8,276 nucleotides of DNA from CAYMAX01 sp964388595 (GTDB taxonomy: Bacteria > Bacteroidota > Bacteroidia > Bacteroidales > UBA932): assembly GCA_964388595.1 (NCBI GenBank), contig CAYMAX010000057.1:1-8276 (forward strand), in the 5' to 3' direction. The translations under genes and the position numbers were made by a program. Shown piece after piece: positions 6,909 through 8,276 of this stretch (its first letter is position 1; each line of letters starts with the position of its first letter). The notes beneath the pieces are model-generated. The model worked only from the letters and a program-made list of their open reading frames with translations, was not told the DNA's origin and made no database searches.

Positions 6909-8276
6909 ATGATAGACATAACTTTTCCAGATGGTAGTGTAAGACAATTCAAAGAGGGTATTACCCCTTTCGAAATAGCAGAAGGCATCTCTCCAAGATT
7001 GGCAAGCGAAATTATAGCAGCCAGTCTGGATGGCGAAATCTACGATCTTGATCGTCCCATTAAGACAGGAGGACATCTCAAACTGCACAAATGGGAGGAC
7101 GAACAGGCCAAAAAAACTTTTTGGCATTCATCATCACATCTTATGGCCGAAGCTCTGGAACTTCTTTACCCAGGTATCAAATTCGGCATAGGACCAGCCA
7201 TTGACAATGGATTCTACTATGATATCGATTTCGGAGGTACTACCATCTCTGAAGACGATCTCAAAAAAGTGGAAGACAAGATGATAGAGTTGGCAAGAGA
7301 GAAACAGCATTTCGTACGCCGCGATGTCTCCAAGAAAGAGGCTATGGATACTTTCTCCAAGAAGGGAGAGCAATATAAATGCGAACTTATCAACGATTTA
7401 CAGGATGGTTCCATCACTTTTTATACCAATGGCTCATTTACAGATCTTTGCAAAGGTCCTCATTTGAGAGACACTTCTATGATAAAAGCTGTGAAGCTTA
7501 CTTCCATAGCAGGTGCCTATTGGAGAGGAGATGAGAAGAAGAAAATGCTGACCCGTATCTATGGTATCACTTTCCCTCAGAAGAAATTGCTTGATGAATA
7601 TCTGATTCTTATGGAGGAGGCCAAAAAACGTGACCATCGTAAGATTGGTAAAGAACTCGAGCTTTTTGCCTTTTCTTCCAAAGTGGGAGCCGGTCTTCCA
7701 TTGTGGCTTCCCAAAGGGGCTGCCCTTCGCGACAGATTGGAACAGTTCCTCAAGAAAGTTCAGAAATCTTACGGATACCTCCCTGTCATCACTCCTCACA
7801 TAGGCCAAAAGGAACTTTATGTTACTTCAGGACACTATGCCAAATATGGAGCCGATTCATTTCAGCCCATACATACTCCGCAAGAGGGTGAAGAGTTCCT
7901 TCTCAAACCCATGAACTGTCCTCATCATTGTGAGATATATAAGACCAAACCCCGTTCATATAAGGACCTGCCTCTACGTTTTGCTGAATTCGGAACAGTG
8001 TACAGATATGAACAAAGTGGGGAGCTTCACGGTCTTACCAGAGTAAGAGGTTTTACACAGGATGATGCTCATATTTTCTGCCGTCCCGACCAGGTCAAAG
8101 AGGAGTTCTGCAAGGTAATAGACATAGTGCTCTATATCTTCAAAACCTTGAATTTTCCCGATTTTACAGCACAGATATCTCTCAGAGACAAAGTTAACAG
8201 AGAAAAGTATATCGGGACCGATGACAATTGGGAAAAGGCTGAGTCAGCTATCATTACTGCTGCTCAGGAAAAAGGG
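6909..8276 (+). CDS. thrS: Threonyl-tRNA synthetase, N-terminal 456 residues (3' end outside window)
   Basis: ThrRS charges tRNA-Thr with threonine and hydrolyses mischarged Ser-tRNA-Thr. The reading frame is open from the ATG at 6909 to the window end, about 70% of a usual 640-650-residue enzyme. It begins with a TGS domain (about 1-61), then the editing domain with HSSSH (H73 and H77) and DLCKGPH (C181 and H185), matching E. coli H73, H77, C182 and H186. The class II catalytic core follows: GLPLWLPKGAALRDRL as motif 1, MNCPHH with zinc ligand C337, motif 2 with R366 in VYRYEQSGELHGLTRVRGF, and zinc ligand H388 in DDAHIF. The third zinc ligand, motif 3 and the anticodon-binding domain lie beyond the window. 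In many bacteria infC, rpmI and rplT follow; that cannot be seen here. It is divergent from the DUF4199 gene across 79 bases. Confidence 0.97.
   Translation, partial: MIDITFPDGSVRQFKEGITPFEIAEGISPRLASEIIAASLDGEIYDLDRPIKTGGHLKLHKWEDEQAKKTFWHSSSHLMAEALELLYPGIKFGIGPAIDNGFYYDIDFGGTTISEDDLKKVEDKMIELAREKQHFVRRDVSKKEAMDTFSKKGEQYKCELINDLQDGSITFYTNGSFTDLCKGPHLRDTSMIKAVKLTSIAGAYWRGDEKKKMLTRIYGITFPQKKLLDEYLILMEEAKKRDHRKIGKELELFAFSSKVGAGLPLWLPKGAALRDRLEQFLKKVQKSYGYLPVITPHIGQKELYVTSGHYAKYGADSFQPIHTPQEGEEFLLKPMNCPHHCEIYKTKPRSYKDLPLRFAEFGTVYRYEQSGELHGLTRVRGFTQDDAHIFCRPDQVKEEFCKVIDIVLYIFKTLNFPDFTAQISLRDKVNREKYIGTDDNWEKAESAIITAAQEKG

Noticed and set aside
6819..7808. Several - strand open frames opposite the start of thrS
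   Set aside because: The + strand frame from 6909 encodes a complete TGS and editing domain with all key residues, so the - strand frames are shadows.
1..8276. CRISPR array, tRNA or rRNA gene, insertion sequence, phage or defence system
   Set aside because: No regularly spaced repeats, tRNA-like cloverleaf, transposase, integrase, nuclease or terminal repeats were seen; coding regions cover almost all of the window with recognised core genes.

Overview
The window reads as an ordinary core-genome segment of a Bacteroidales bacterium (phylum Bacteroidota). Four things support this: a SecA of about 1,090 residues with the long insertions typical of that phylum, a DUF4199-type membrane protein paired with a family 2 glycosyltransferase, three TAnnTTTG promoter boxes of the Bacteroidota sigma factor, and A/T-rich leaders without Shine-Dalgarno sequences. 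Genus cannot be fixed by eye.

Layout on the + strand: the 3' end of a small ferredoxin gene (1-104) and its strong intrinsic terminator (122-162). A promoter box (178-185) then opens a probable three-gene operon: secA (211-3492), a dihydrolipoyl dehydrogenase gene (3492-4886) that overlaps the secA stop by one base, and a bactofilin (4909-5334). On the - strand, a two-gene operon runs toward it: a DUF4199-like membrane protein (6829-6299) and a GtrB/DPM1-type glycosyltransferase (6299-5337), again with a one-base TAATG overlap. The two operons meet tail to tail with only two bases between stop codons, and a predicted hairpin covers both stops. Finally, thrS (threonyl-tRNA synthetase) starts at 6909 on the + strand and runs off the end of the window; it is divergent from the DUF4199 gene, and the two share a compact intergenic region holding face-away promoter boxes and an 8-bp-arm inverted repeat.

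Functionally the genes are housekeeping: electron transfer, Sec protein export, the E3 subunit of 2-oxoacid dehydrogenase or glycine cleavage complexes, a bactofilin scaffold, a lipid-linked sugar transferase with a membrane partner, and tRNA charging. No mobile element, CRISPR array, RNA gene, phage gene or defence system was seen. No undescribed system stands out; the less ordinary points are the shared regulatory region at 6830-6908, the fused gene ends at 5331-5353, and the poorly characterised DUF4199-glycosyltransferase pair. No stretch over 300 bases lacks a gene.
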